Origin: Burkholderiales bacterium
GTDB lineage: Bacteria > Pseudomonadota > Gammaproteobacteria > Burkholderiales > JAEUOS01
NCBI GenBank assembly: GCA_016790635.1
Contig: JAEUOR010000046.1
Span: 45,283-109,282 of the forward strand
Direction: 5' to 3'
DNA: 64,000 bases
Both the position numbers and the translations under genes were made by a program. Within the stretch, counting starts at the first letter, position 1. Every line of letters begins with the position of its first letter. Under the pieces are notes generated by a model. It ran no database searches. It had not been told where the DNA came from and saw only the letters and a list, made by a program, of their open reading frames with translations. Below, piece by piece: positions 24,644 through 32,593 of this stretch.

Positions 24644-25528
24644 ATGCTCTTTCCCTCCTTCGCCACCGGCAGCGCCACAGTCAACGGCGTCGAGATCGCC
24701 TACGTCACGGGCGGTCGCGCCGACGGGCCGCCGCTGCTGCTTTTGCACGGCCACCCGCAGACCCGCGCCATCTGGCATCGCGTGGCCCCTGCCCTGGCCA
24801 AGGAATTCCACATCGTCGCCGCCGACCTGCGCGGCTACGGCGACAGCGCGAAGCCGGCGGGAAAACCGGACCACTACAACTACTCCAAGCGCGAGATGGC
24901 GCGCGACATGGTCGATCTCATGCGCGCCCTGGGCCATGAGCGCTTCCTGATCTGCGCCCACGACCGCGGCGCGCGCGTCGCGCACCGCTTGTGCCTGGAC
25001 CACCCCGCGGCGGTGCAAAAGGCCGTGCTGCTGGACATCGCGCCGACGCTCGCCATGTACGAGGGCACCAACATGGCCTTCGCACAAGCGTACTCGCACT
25101 GGTTCTTCCTGATCCAGCCGCATCCGCTGCCGGAACGCATGATCGAGGCCGACCCGGAATTCTTCGTGCGCGGCGTGATGGGCCGCGGCCCCAAGGGGCT
25201 CGACATCTTCGCCCCCGAGGCGCTGGCCGAGTACATACGCTGCGCCAGACTGCCCGGTACCGTGCACGCGATCTGCGAGGACTATCGCGCCGCGGCCACC
25301 ATCGACCTGGAGCACGACCGCGCCGACCGCGTGGCGGGGCGCAAGCTGCACGTGCCGCTGCGCGTCTACTGGGGCGCCGAGGGCGTGATCGAGCGCTGCT
25401 TCAACGCGCTGGCGCTGTGGCGCGACTACGCCACCGAGGTCGAAGGCGAGGCCCTGCCCTGCGGCCACTACATCCCCGAAGAGGCGCCAGAGGCCTTGGT
25501 GGCGCGCCTGTTCGCATTCTTTCGCTAG
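24644..25528 (+). CDS. Fluoroacetate/haloacetate dehalogenase-like alpha/beta hydrolase
   Basis: A 294-residue cytosolic hydrolase of the DehH1/FAcD branch. The nucleophile elbow reads HDRGAR with Asp107. Residues matching the fluoroacetate dehalogenase RPA1163 set from memory are all present at a constant offset of 3-5: Asp107, Arg108, Arg111 (carboxylate binding), Asp131, His152 and Trp153 (in SHWFF) and Tyr214 (halide pocket), and His275 (in CGHYIP). The oxyanion segment is LHGHPQT. Such enzymes displace fluoride or chloride from haloacetates to give glycolate. It is divergent from vapB and 88 bp ahead of a dehydrogenase gene. Epoxide hydrolase activity is the main alternative. Confidence 0.85.
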   Translation: MLFPSFATGSATVNGVEIAYVTGGRADGPPLLLLHGHPQTRAIWHRVAPALAKEFHIVAADLRGYGDSAKPAGKPDHYNYSKREMARDMVDLMRALGHERFLICAHDRGARVAHRLCLDHPAAVQKAVLLDIAPTLAMYEGTNMAFAQAYSHWFFLIQPHPLPERMIEADPEFFVRGVMGRGPKGLDIFAPEALAEYIRCARLPGTVHAICEDYRAAATIDLEHDRADRVAGRKLHVPLRVYWGAEGVIERCFNALALWRDYATEVEGEALPCGHYIPEEAPEALVARLFAFFR

Positions 25529-25616
25529 ATCGGACGGCCCGGCACATGGGCCCTACCTACGTTCTTCTCTCGCTCCTCTCATCCCCGCACTTCGCATTCG
25601 CAAGGAACAAGAACCC

Positions 25617-26684
25617 ATGAGCAAGCACCGCATCGCAGTCATCCCCGGCGACGGCATCGGCCGCGAAGTCATGCCGCCTGCACTGCACGTACTGGATGCC
25701 GTCGAACGCAAGTTCGGCATCACGCTGCAATACGATCACTTCGACTGGTCCTGCGACAACTACGCCAAACACAACTACTGGATGCCCAAGGACTGGAAAG
25801 ACAAGATCGGCGGGCACGACTGCATCTTCTTCGGCGCCACCGGCATGCCCTCGATCGTGCCCGATCATGTCTCGCTGTGGGATTCGCTGATCCACTTTCG
25901 CCGCGAGTTCGACCAGTACGTGAACCTGCGCCCGGTGCGCCTGATGCCGGGCATCCCTTGCCCGCTGGCGGGCCGCAAGCCCGGGGACATCGACTACTAC
26001 GTGGTGCGCGAGAACACCGAGGGCGAGTATTCATCCGTGGGCGGGCGCCTCTTCGCCGGCACCGAGCGCGAGATGGCGCAGCAGACCTCCACCTTCACGC
26101 GCCACGGCACGCGGCGCATCATGAAGTTCGCCTACGAGCTGGCGATGCGCCGCGAACGCAAGCTCCTCACCTCGGCCACCAAGTCCAACGGCATCTCGAT
26201 CACCATGCCCTACTGGGACGAGCAGTTCGCCGCCTTGTCGCGCGACTATCCGCAGGTCAAGACCAATCAGTACCACATCGACGGGCTGACGATCCAGATG
26301 ATCCTGAATCCGCAGCGCTTCGACGTCATCGTCGGCTCCAACCTTTTTGGCGACATCCTTTCCGACCTGGGGCCGGCGACCGCGGGCACCATCGGCATCG
26401 CGCCGTCGGCAAACCTCAACCCGGAGCGCAAGTTCCCCTCGCTTTTCGAGCCGGTGCACGGCTCGGCGCCGGACATCTACGGCCGCAACATCGCCAACCC
26501 GATCGGGCAGATCTGGTCAGGGGCGATGATGCTGGAACACCTCGGACATAAAGAGGCAAGCGCCGCGATCGAGCGCGCCATCGAGAAGGCCCTCGCGCCC
26601 GATTCGGGCGCGCCGCGCACGCCGGACATCGGCGGCAAGGCCGGCACCATGGACCTGGGACGCGCCATCGCCGAGGTGGTGTAA
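25617..26684 (+). CDS. Tartrate/D-malate dehydrogenase family beta-decarboxylating dehydrogenase
   Basis: 355 residues of the isocitrate/isopropylmalate dehydrogenase family: VIPGDGIGREVMP at the N terminus, NLRPVRLMPG, YYVVRENTEGEYSSVGG, and the metal-binding DVIVGSNLFGDILSDL with the Asp pair. The CDNYAKHNYWMPKDW segment and the RENTEGEYSSVGG loop fit the TtuC/DmlA (tartrate dehydrogenase/decarboxylase, D-malate) branch better than LeuB. It would oxidise a 2-hydroxy acid with NAD+ and Mn2+ and may decarboxylate it. It lies upstream of a Bug receptor gene, which suggests catabolism of an imported hydroxy-dicarboxylate. Confidence 0.87.
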   Translation: MSKHRIAVIPGDGIGREVMPPALHVLDAVERKFGITLQYDHFDWSCDNYAKHNYWMPKDWKDKIGGHDCIFFGATGMPSIVPDHVSLWDSLIHFRREFDQYVNLRPVRLMPGIPCPLAGRKPGDIDYYVVRENTEGEYSSVGGRLFAGTEREMAQQTSTFTRHGTRRIMKFAYELAMRRERKLLTSATKSNGISITMPYWDEQFAALSRDYPQVKTNQYHIDGLTIQMILNPQRFDVIVGSNLFGDILSDLGPATAGTIGIAPSANLNPERKFPSLFEPVHGSAPDIYGRNIANPIGQIWSGAMMLEHLGHKEASAAIERAIEKALAPDSGAPRTPDIGGKAGTMDLGRAIAEVV

Positions 26685-26817
26685 CGCGGCGCCGGTGGCC
26701 ATGGCGTTTGCGCTGGATCAAGCCTTGGGGTTATCCCGGCTGACAACGCGCGGGGCCGGGCCCTAGAATTCGGGCGCTTCGAGGATCAACTCGACTCATC
26801 CCTACAAGGAGCAAGAC

Positions 26818-27792
26818 GTGACCAAGAGCATGCGAATCCTGGCCGCAGGCGTGCTGGCCGCCATGGCGGCAGGCGCACAAGCGCAGGCCTTCCCGACCAA
26901 ACCGGTCACGCTGGTCGTGCCGTTCGCGGCCGGCGGCCCGTCTGACACCGTGGCCCGCCAGCTGGCGCAGGCCATGGCCAAGCCCCTCGGCGGCACCGTG
27001 GTGGTCGAGAACCTCCCCGGAGCCGGCGGCAACGTAGGTGTGGCCAAGGTCGCCAAGTCGGCGCCCGACGGCTACAACATCGTGCTGCACCATATCGGCA
27101 TGTCGACCTCGCCGGCCCTGTACCGCAAGATGAGCTACAACCCGCTCACCGACCTCGAATACATCGGCCAGATTGTCGATGTGCCGATGACGCTGGTGGG
27201 CAACAACAATTTCCCGCCCAACACCTATCCAGAACTCATCAACTACCTGCGCGCCAACCGCGACAAGGTCAATCTCGCCAACGCCGGCCTGGGCGCCGCC
27301 TCGCACCTGTGCGGCCTGCTCTTCATGAGCACCATCCAGATTGACCTGCAGACCATCCCCTACAAGGGCACGGCGCCGGCCATGACCGACCTGCAGGGAG
27401 GTCAGGTGCAACTCCTGTGCGACCAGACCACCCAGACCACCCAGTTGATCGAGACCAAGCGCGTCAAGGCTTACGGCACCACCACGCGCGTGCGCGCTTC
27501 CTCGCTGCCCAACCTGGCCACGCTCGATGAGCAAGGCTTGAAGGGCTTTGATCTGGCCATCTGGCACGGGCTGTACGCACCAAAAGGCACGCCCAAGCCG
27601 GTGGTCGACAAGCTGGTTTCCTCGCTGCAGGCGGCGCTCAAGGATCCGGCATTCGTGTCGGCCATGGACAAGCTGGGGGCGATCATCGTGCCGCCGGCCA
27701 AGGCGACGCCGGAAGGCCTGCGCAGCCACCTGGCGGCGGAAATCGCCAAATGGGACCCGATCATCAAGAAAGCCGGGCAATACGCCGACTGA
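26818..27792 (+). CDS. Bug/TctC family periplasmic solute receptor 1
   Basis: 324 residues. The start is GTG 26818, chosen for the AGGAG six to eight bases upstream; an in-frame ATG lies at 26830. Residues 1-23 are a signal peptide ending AGAQAQA, then FPTKPVTLVVPFAAGGPSD, the typical Bug opening, and APDGYN in the ligand loop. Bug proteins bind small carboxylates in the periplasm, either for TctAB transport or for sensing. No TctA/TctB gene is nearby. A strong terminator follows directly. Confidence 0.93.
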   Translation: MTKSMRILAAGVLAAMAAGAQAQAFPTKPVTLVVPFAAGGPSDTVARQLAQAMAKPLGGTVVVENLPGAGGNVGVAKVAKSAPDGYNIVLHHIGMSTSPALYRKMSYNPLTDLEYIGQIVDVPMTLVGNNNFPPNTYPELINYLRANRDKVNLANAGLGAASHLCGLLFMSTIQIDLQTIPYKGTAPAMTDLQGGQVQLLCDQTTQTTQLIETKRVKAYGTTTRVRASSLPNLATLDEQGLKGFDLAIWHGLYAPKGTPKPVVDKLVSSLQAALKDPAFVSAMDKLGAIIVPPAKATPEGLRSHLAAEIAKWDPIIKKAGQYAD

Positions 27793-27810
27793 TCGACCGG
27801 ATGTTCCGCC

Positions 27811-27839
27811 ATGGCGGCCCGCGGGCCGCCATTTTTTTT
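27811..27839 (+). terminator. Rho-independent terminator after Bug receptor 1
   Basis: A ten-pair perfect stem (ATGGCGGCCC / GGGCCGCCAT with a GC centre) is followed by eight T residues, 18 bp after the receptor stop codon. This separates the Bug gene from the quinone oxidoreductase gene. Confidence 0.9.
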
Positions 27840-28003
27840 CCCTTGGACCAAGAGCCTGAACCAGCCTGTGCCACCTATACTTTGCGCTTGCCGGATGATC
27901 TGCGTACCGCAATGATCGAGCCCGCCAATCGCCACCTTGCCTCTCCGGAACATGCGCGCGCCGTCATGTTGCCCCGGTCCGCCGACGCACCCAGGCCGCA
28001 GGC

Positions 28004-28987
28004 ATGACACGCGCGATCCGCATCCACCGCTACGGCGGCCCCGAGGAACTGGTCTTCGAGGAAGTACCCGACAGTCCGCCGCGCGTGGGTGAGGTGCGCA
28101 TCCGCCACCGCGCCATCGGGGTCAATTTCACTGATACCCACGCGCGGCGCGGCGACTACGCCGAGTCGCGCGCGCTGGAACGCCCCGCCGTGATCGGCAT
28201 GGAAGGCATGGGCGTGGTCGAGGCCCTGGGCGCTGGCGTGACGCGCTTTGCCGTCGGCGACCGTGTCGCCTACGCGGCGCGCCCCCTGGGCTCCTACTGC
28301 GAGGCGCGCAACTTTCCCGCCGACGCATGCGTCAAGGTGCCGGAGGGCATCGCCGATGAAGTCGTCGCTGCCTCGCTGCTCAAGGGCATGACGGTCGAGT
28401 ACCTGATCCGCCGCGTGCACACGGTGCAACCCGGCGAGGTCGTGGTCTTTCACGCCGCCGCAGGCGGGGTCGGATCGATTGCGGGTCAGTGGCTGAAGGC
28501 ACTGGGCGCGCAGGCAGTCGGCATCGTCGGCGCCGCCGACAAGGTCGAACTGGCGCGCGCCAACGGCTACGCGCAGGTGTTCGTGCACGGCCGCGATGAC
28601 TGGCCGGCGCGGGTGCGCGAGCTGACCGGTGGAGCGGGAGTGAATGCCGTCTACGATTCGGTCGGCCGTGACACCTGGGAGGCATCGCTTGCCTGCCTGG
28701 CCCCGCGCGGCAGCATGATCTGCTTCGGCAGTTCGTCCGGCGCGGTGCCGCCGGTGTCCCTGAACCAGTTGCGCGAGAAAAGCCTGGTGCTTACCTGGAC
28801 CAAGCTCGGCGACTTCACCGCCAACGTCGCCGAACTCGACGCCTGCGCGGCGGCATTCTTCGCCGTGCTGGCGAGCGGCGCGGTGCGGCCGCGCGTGCAG
28901 AAGAAATTCGCCCTGGCCCAGGCAGCCGACGCGCATCGCTTCATCGAGAGCCGCGCCACGCAAGGCTCGCTGGTGCTCATCCCGTGA
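28004..28987 (+). CDS. NADPH:quinone oxidoreductase, zinc-independent MDR family (Qor)
   Basis: 327 residues of the quinone oxidoreductase branch of medium-chain dehydrogenases. It opens with AIRIHRYGGPEELVFEEV. The catalytic-domain loop GVNFTDTHARRGDY is followed by the nucleotide-binding AAAGGVGSIAGQWLKALGA and the family signature YDSVGRDTWEASLACL. No zinc-ligand cysteine pattern is present. It would reduce quinones or enones with NADPH. It is preceded by a terminator and followed 29 bp later by an FAD oxidoreductase gene, so these two may be co-transcribed. Confidence 0.9.
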   Translation: MTRAIRIHRYGGPEELVFEEVPDSPPRVGEVRIRHRAIGVNFTDTHARRGDYAESRALERPAVIGMEGMGVVEALGAGVTRFAVGDRVAYAARPLGSYCEARNFPADACVKVPEGIADEVVAASLLKGMTVEYLIRRVHTVQPGEVVVFHAAAGGVGSIAGQWLKALGAQAVGIVGAADKVELARANGYAQVFVHGRDDWPARVRELTGGAGVNAVYDSVGRDTWEASLACLAPRGSMICFGSSSGAVPPVSLNQLREKSLVLTWTKLGDFTANVAELDACAAAFFAVLASGAVRPRVQKKFALAQAADAHRFIESRATQGSLVLIP

Positions 28988-29016
28988 CGACGGCGCACTA
29001 AGGCGAGCGCCCGATC

Positions 29017-30420
29017 ATGCCGGTCCTGTCGGCCAGCGAGGCCCGCTTCGAGTACACGGTCGATGTCGTCGTCATCGGCGCGGGTGCCTGCGGGCTGACC
29101 GCCGCCCTGGCCGCCAAGGAGGCCGGCGCCGAAGTGCTGGTGCTGGAGCGCGACACCAAGCCCACCGGCAGCACCTCGCTATCGACCGGCCTCATCCCCG
29201 CTGCCGGCACCAAGTTGCAAAAGAGCCTGGGCATCGACGACTCGCCCGAGCTCCTGGCGGGTGACATCCTGGCCAAGGCCAAGCAACAGACCGATGCGGC
29301 GATCGTGCGCATGGTGGCGGAGGCTTCCGGCCCCACCGTCGACTGGCTGGCGGAGGTGCACGGCGTCGCCTTCAAGTTGGTCGAGGGCTTTCTCTACCCC
29401 GGGCATTCGGTGCTGCGCATGCACGGCACCCCCAACCGCACCGGGACCGAACTGCAGGGCGCGCTATTGGCCGCGGCCGATCGCAGGCAGATCGACCTGG
29501 TGACCGGGGCGCGCGCCACGGACCTCTATGCCACTGCCGACGGCCGCGTCACCGCGGTGCGCTACGCGCGTCCCGACGGAACGCTGGAGACGGTGGGCTT
29601 GAAGGCGCTGGCGCTGGCCTGCTGCGGTTTCGGCGGCAACAAGGAAATGGTGCGCGAACTGATCCCGGAGATCGCCGATGCCGAATACTGGGGCCACGCC
29701 GGCAACCAGGGCGACGCGATCGCCTGGGGACGCGAACTGGGCGCGGCCATGGCCGACCTGGGCAGTTACCAGGGCCATGGCGCAGTGGCGACGCCTTACG
29801 GCAACCCGATGAACTGGGGCCTGCTCATGCCAGGCGGGTTCCAGGTCAACGCGCTGGGGCAGCGCTTTTCCAACGAGGTGCGCGGCTATTCGGAACAGGC
29901 CGTCGATACCATCGCCCAGCCCGGGCGCTTCGCGTGGAACATCTACGACGAGGTGCGCGAAAAGCCGATCCTGGGCTTCACCGACTACGACCAGGTGGCT
30001 GCGCTGGGCGGCATCCGCAAGGCGCCCACCATCCGTGCGCTGGCGCAGATGATCGGCGTGCCTGCCGATGCCCTGGAAGCGACCGTGGCGGAGGTGGGCG
30101 AACTTTGCGCCGGGCGCGGCGAAGACCGCTTCGGCCGCGACTTTCGCGGCAAGGAGCCGCTGCGCGCGCCGTTTTGCGCGGTCAAGGTCACCGGCGCCCT
30201 GTTCCACACCCAGGGGGGGCTGGTGATCGACACGGCCACCCGCGTGCTGCGCCCGGACGGCAGTGCCTTCCCCAACCTCTTCGCCGGTGGTGGCGCGGCG
30301 CGCGGCATGTCCGGGCCGTCGCGCTGGGGGTACTTTTCCGGCGGCGGATTGCTGTCCGCGGTCACGCAGGGACGCAGCGCGGGAACACGCGCGGCGCAAA
30401 TTGCGCGCGGCAGTAATTGA
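29017..30420 (+). CDS. FAD-dependent oxidoreductase, fumarate reductase/succinate dehydrogenase flavoprotein-like
   Basis: 467 residues. The N-terminal dinucleotide site VVVIGAGACGLTAALAA with the acidic end ERD binds FAD. A GSTSLSTGLIPAAG loop and the C-terminal FAD motif LFAGGGAARGMSGPS...YFSGGGLLSAVTQG place it in the FrdA/3-ketosteroid-dehydrogenase/tricarballylate dehydrogenase (TcuA-like) superfamily. No covalent-FAD histidine motif or signal peptide is seen. It is likely to dehydrogenate or reduce a carboxylic acid C-C bond. Its neighbours (LeuC/LeuD-like dehydratase, Bug receptors) fit a tricarboxylate or branched dicarboxylate pathway, but the substrate is inferred only. Confidence 0.85.
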   Translation: MPVLSASEARFEYTVDVVVIGAGACGLTAALAAKEAGAEVLVLERDTKPTGSTSLSTGLIPAAGTKLQKSLGIDDSPELLAGDILAKAKQQTDAAIVRMVAEASGPTVDWLAEVHGVAFKLVEGFLYPGHSVLRMHGTPNRTGTELQGALLAAADRRQIDLVTGARATDLYATADGRVTAVRYARPDGTLETVGLKALALACCGFGGNKEMVRELIPEIADAEYWGHAGNQGDAIAWGRELGAAMADLGSYQGHGAVATPYGNPMNWGLLMPGGFQVNALGQRFSNEVRGYSEQAVDTIAQPGRFAWNIYDEVREKPILGFTDYDQVAALGGIRKAPTIRALAQMIGVPADALEATVAEVGELCAGRGEDRFGRDFRGKEPLRAPFCAVKVTGALFHTQGGLVIDTATRVLRPDGSAFPNLFAGGGAARGMSGPSRWGYFSGGGLLSAVTQGRSAGTRAAQIARGSN

Positions 30421-30514
30421 GGGCGCTCGTCTCGCTTAACGCAGCGCCGGCCCTTGTGACAACCTGAGCCTTCGGCAAACCGACAACCACGACAACCATT
30501 CGGGACTCCACCCC

Positions 30515-31918
30515 ATGCCAGTCGCGCAAACCCTCTTCGACAAGATCTGGGATCGCCACGTCATCACGCGACGCGGTGAACAATGCCTGCTCTACATCGA
30601 TCGGCACATCGTCCACGACGGTTCCTTCCACGCCTTCGCCAACCTGCGTGCGCGCGGCATCAAGGTGCGCCGGCCGCGACAGACCTTCGGCACGCCGGAC
30701 CACTACGTGCCGACCTGGAGCCGCAAGAACGAGGATGCCGCGACACCGGAAATCGGCCGCATGCTGCCGACCTACATCGACAACATGCGCGACAACGGTG
30801 TGGTGTCCTTCCCCTTGGACGACATCCGCCAGGGCATCGTGCATGTGGTCGGACCGGAGCAGGGCATCACCCTGCCGGGCATCATCCTGGTGTGCGGCGA
30901 CAGCCACACCGCATCGCACGGCGCGCTGGGCGCCTTTGCGTTCGGCATCGGCCAGTCCGAGAACGAACACGTGCTGGCCACCCAGACGGTATGGCAGACC
31001 CGGCCCAGGACCATGCGCATTTCCATCGACGGAGTGCGCGCACCGGGCATATCGGCCAAGGACGTGATCCTCGCCATCATCGCCAGGATCGGCACCGCCG
31101 GCGCGGTCGGCCACGCCATCGAGTACGCCGGCCAGGTATTCCGCGCCATGAGCATCGAGGAACGCCTGACGGTATGCAACATGTCGATCGAATGCGGCTC
31201 GCGCACGGGCATGATTGCGCCCGACGACGCCACCTACGCCTATCTGGCCGGCCGGCCTTATGCGCCGCAGGGCGCAGAGTGGGATCGCGCCGTCGAACGC
31301 TGGCGCAAGCTGCCGAGCGACGCCGAAGCGCGCTTCGATCGCGAAGTGCGCCTCGACGCAGGCGAGATCGCGCCCATGGTCACCTGGGGCACCAGCCCCG
31401 AGCAGGCGCTGCCCATCGACGCGCGCGTCCCTGATCCGGCCGCGGCTGCCGACACGCAGCAGCGCGCCGCGATCGAGAAGGCGCTGGCCTACATCGGCCT
31501 CGCGCCGGGCACGCCTTTGACCGACATCGCGGTCGATCGCGTCTTCATCGGCTCGTGCACCAACAGCCGCATCGAGGACCTGCGCGCCGCCGCCCAAGTG
31601 GCGCGCGGGCGCAAGGCGCGCGTGCCGACACTGGTCGTGCCGGGCTCAGGCCTGGTCAAGCGCCAGGCCGAGGCGGAGGGACTCGATCGCATCTTCACCG
31701 AAGCCGGGTTCGAATGGCGCCACGCCGGCTGCTCGATGTGCGTAGGCATGAACGGCGACCTGGGCGCGGCCGGCCAGCGCGTGGCCTCCACCTCCAACCG
31801 CAACTTCGAGGGGCGGCAGGGCAAAGGTGTGCGCACCCACCTGATGAGCCCGGCGATGGCAGCAGCAGCAGCGGTGACCGGCAGGTTCACCGACATCCGC
31901 CGCTTCGGCGCGAATTGA
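30515..31918 (+). CDS. Aconitase-family hydro-lyase large subunit (3-isopropylmalate dehydratase LeuC-like)
   Basis: 467 residues, the same length as E. coli LeuC. GDSHTASHGALGAFAFGIG lies near residues 129-147. The [4Fe-4S] ligands are Cys348 (GSCTNSR), Cys406 and Cys409 (AGCSMCVGMN). C-terminal ATSTSNRN-like and GKGVRTHLMSPAMAAAAA motifs follow. With the LeuD-like partner 15 bp downstream it would isomerise or hydrate a malate-type acid. No leuA or leuB is adjacent, and the neighbours are catabolic, so the substrate may be another 2-alkylmalate or related acid rather than isopropylmalate. Confidence 0.92.
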   Translation: MPVAQTLFDKIWDRHVITRRGEQCLLYIDRHIVHDGSFHAFANLRARGIKVRRPRQTFGTPDHYVPTWSRKNEDAATPEIGRMLPTYIDNMRDNGVVSFPLDDIRQGIVHVVGPEQGITLPGIILVCGDSHTASHGALGAFAFGIGQSENEHVLATQTVWQTRPRTMRISIDGVRAPGISAKDVILAIIARIGTAGAVGHAIEYAGQVFRAMSIEERLTVCNMSIECGSRTGMIAPDDATYAYLAGRPYAPQGAEWDRAVERWRKLPSDAEARFDREVRLDAGEIAPMVTWGTSPEQALPIDARVPDPAAAADTQQRAAIEKALAYIGLAPGTPLTDIAVDRVFIGSCTNSRIEDLRAAAQVARGRKARVPTLVVPGSGLVKRQAEAEGLDRIFTEAGFEWRHAGCSMCVGMNGDLGAAGQRVASTSNRNFEGRQGKGVRTHLMSPAMAAAAAVTGRFTDIRRFGAN

Positions 31919-31933
31919 GCGAAAGGCGCTGCC

Positions 31934-32548
31934 ATGACCACCCGCTTCACCAGACTCACCGCCGTCGCGCTGGCCTATGAGCCGATCAACGTCGATACCG
32001 ACCAGATCATCCCGGCGCGCTTTCTCAAATTTCCGCGCTCCGAAGGCTACGGGCGCTTTCTGTTCCACGACCTGCGCTTCGCCGACGACGGCAGTGAACT
32101 GCCCGACTTCGTCCTCAACCGCGAACCCTTCCGGCACGCGCAGATCCTGGTCGGCAACGACAACTTCGCCTGCGGCTCCTCGCGCGAGGGCGCGGTATAC
32201 GCGTTCGCCGACCATGGCATCCGCGCCCTTATCGCGCCGTCGTTCTCAGACATCTTTTTCAACAACTGCCTGAAAAACGGCGTGGTCCCGGCGCGGCTGC
32301 CCGCCCCGGTGTGCGCGCGCCTGCGCAAGATGATCGCGGAGAAACCGGGCACGCAACTGACCGTGGACCTGGAGGCATCGCAGGTCGTCGAACCCGACGG
32401 CGCGACGCACGCATTCACGATCGACGCGTTCTTTCGCGAAATGATGCTCGCGGGGGTCGATGAGATCGGATTCACGCGCGGACTGATCGCGGAGATTGAA
32501 GGCTTCGAGAAGAGTTACAGCCGCGAGGCGCCCTGGGTCGCAGGCTGA
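31934..32548 (+). CDS. Aconitase-family hydro-lyase small subunit (3-isopropylmalate dehydratase LeuD-like)
   Basis: 204 residues (E. coli LeuD is 201). The opening NVDTDQIIPARFLKF and the swivelling-domain motif NDNFACGSSREGAVYA, followed by FSDIFFNNCLKNGVVPARL, are diagnostic. It completes the active site of the LeuC-like large subunit encoded immediately upstream and is surely co-translated with it. It ends 45 bp before the convergent sulfatase gene. Confidence 0.93.
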   Translation: MTTRFTRLTAVALAYEPINVDTDQIIPARFLKFPRSEGYGRFLFHDLRFADDGSELPDFVLNREPFRHAQILVGNDNFACGSSREGAVYAFADHGIRALIAPSFSDIFFNNCLKNGVVPARLPAPVCARLRKMIAEKPGTQLTVDLEASQVVEPDGATHAFTIDAFFREMMLAGVDEIGFTRGLIAEIEGFEKSYSREAPWVAG

Positions 32549-32549
32549 C

Positions 32550-32581
32550 GCGGGCGACGCGCACAGCGCGCGAGCGCCCGC
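32550..32581. terminator. GC-rich hairpin between convergent leuD-like and sulfatase genes
   Basis: An inverted repeat GCGGGCG / CGCCCGC with a further GCGC/GCGC pairing inside occupies the short convergent gap. There is no T-tract on either side, so it may act as a bidirectional pause site rather than a classical terminator. Confidence 0.35.
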
Positions 32582-32593
32582 AGCCAGAAAGAA

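Noticed and set aside
24245..25468. 407-codon minus-strand frame ending at the vapB stop
   Set aside because: Only its last 90 codons encode the AbrB-type antitoxin; the rest is antisense to the dehalogenase gene.
25536..25552. GGCCC/GGGCC hairpin after the dehalogenase gene as a terminator
   Set aside because: Only five pairs and no T-tract; too weak to call.
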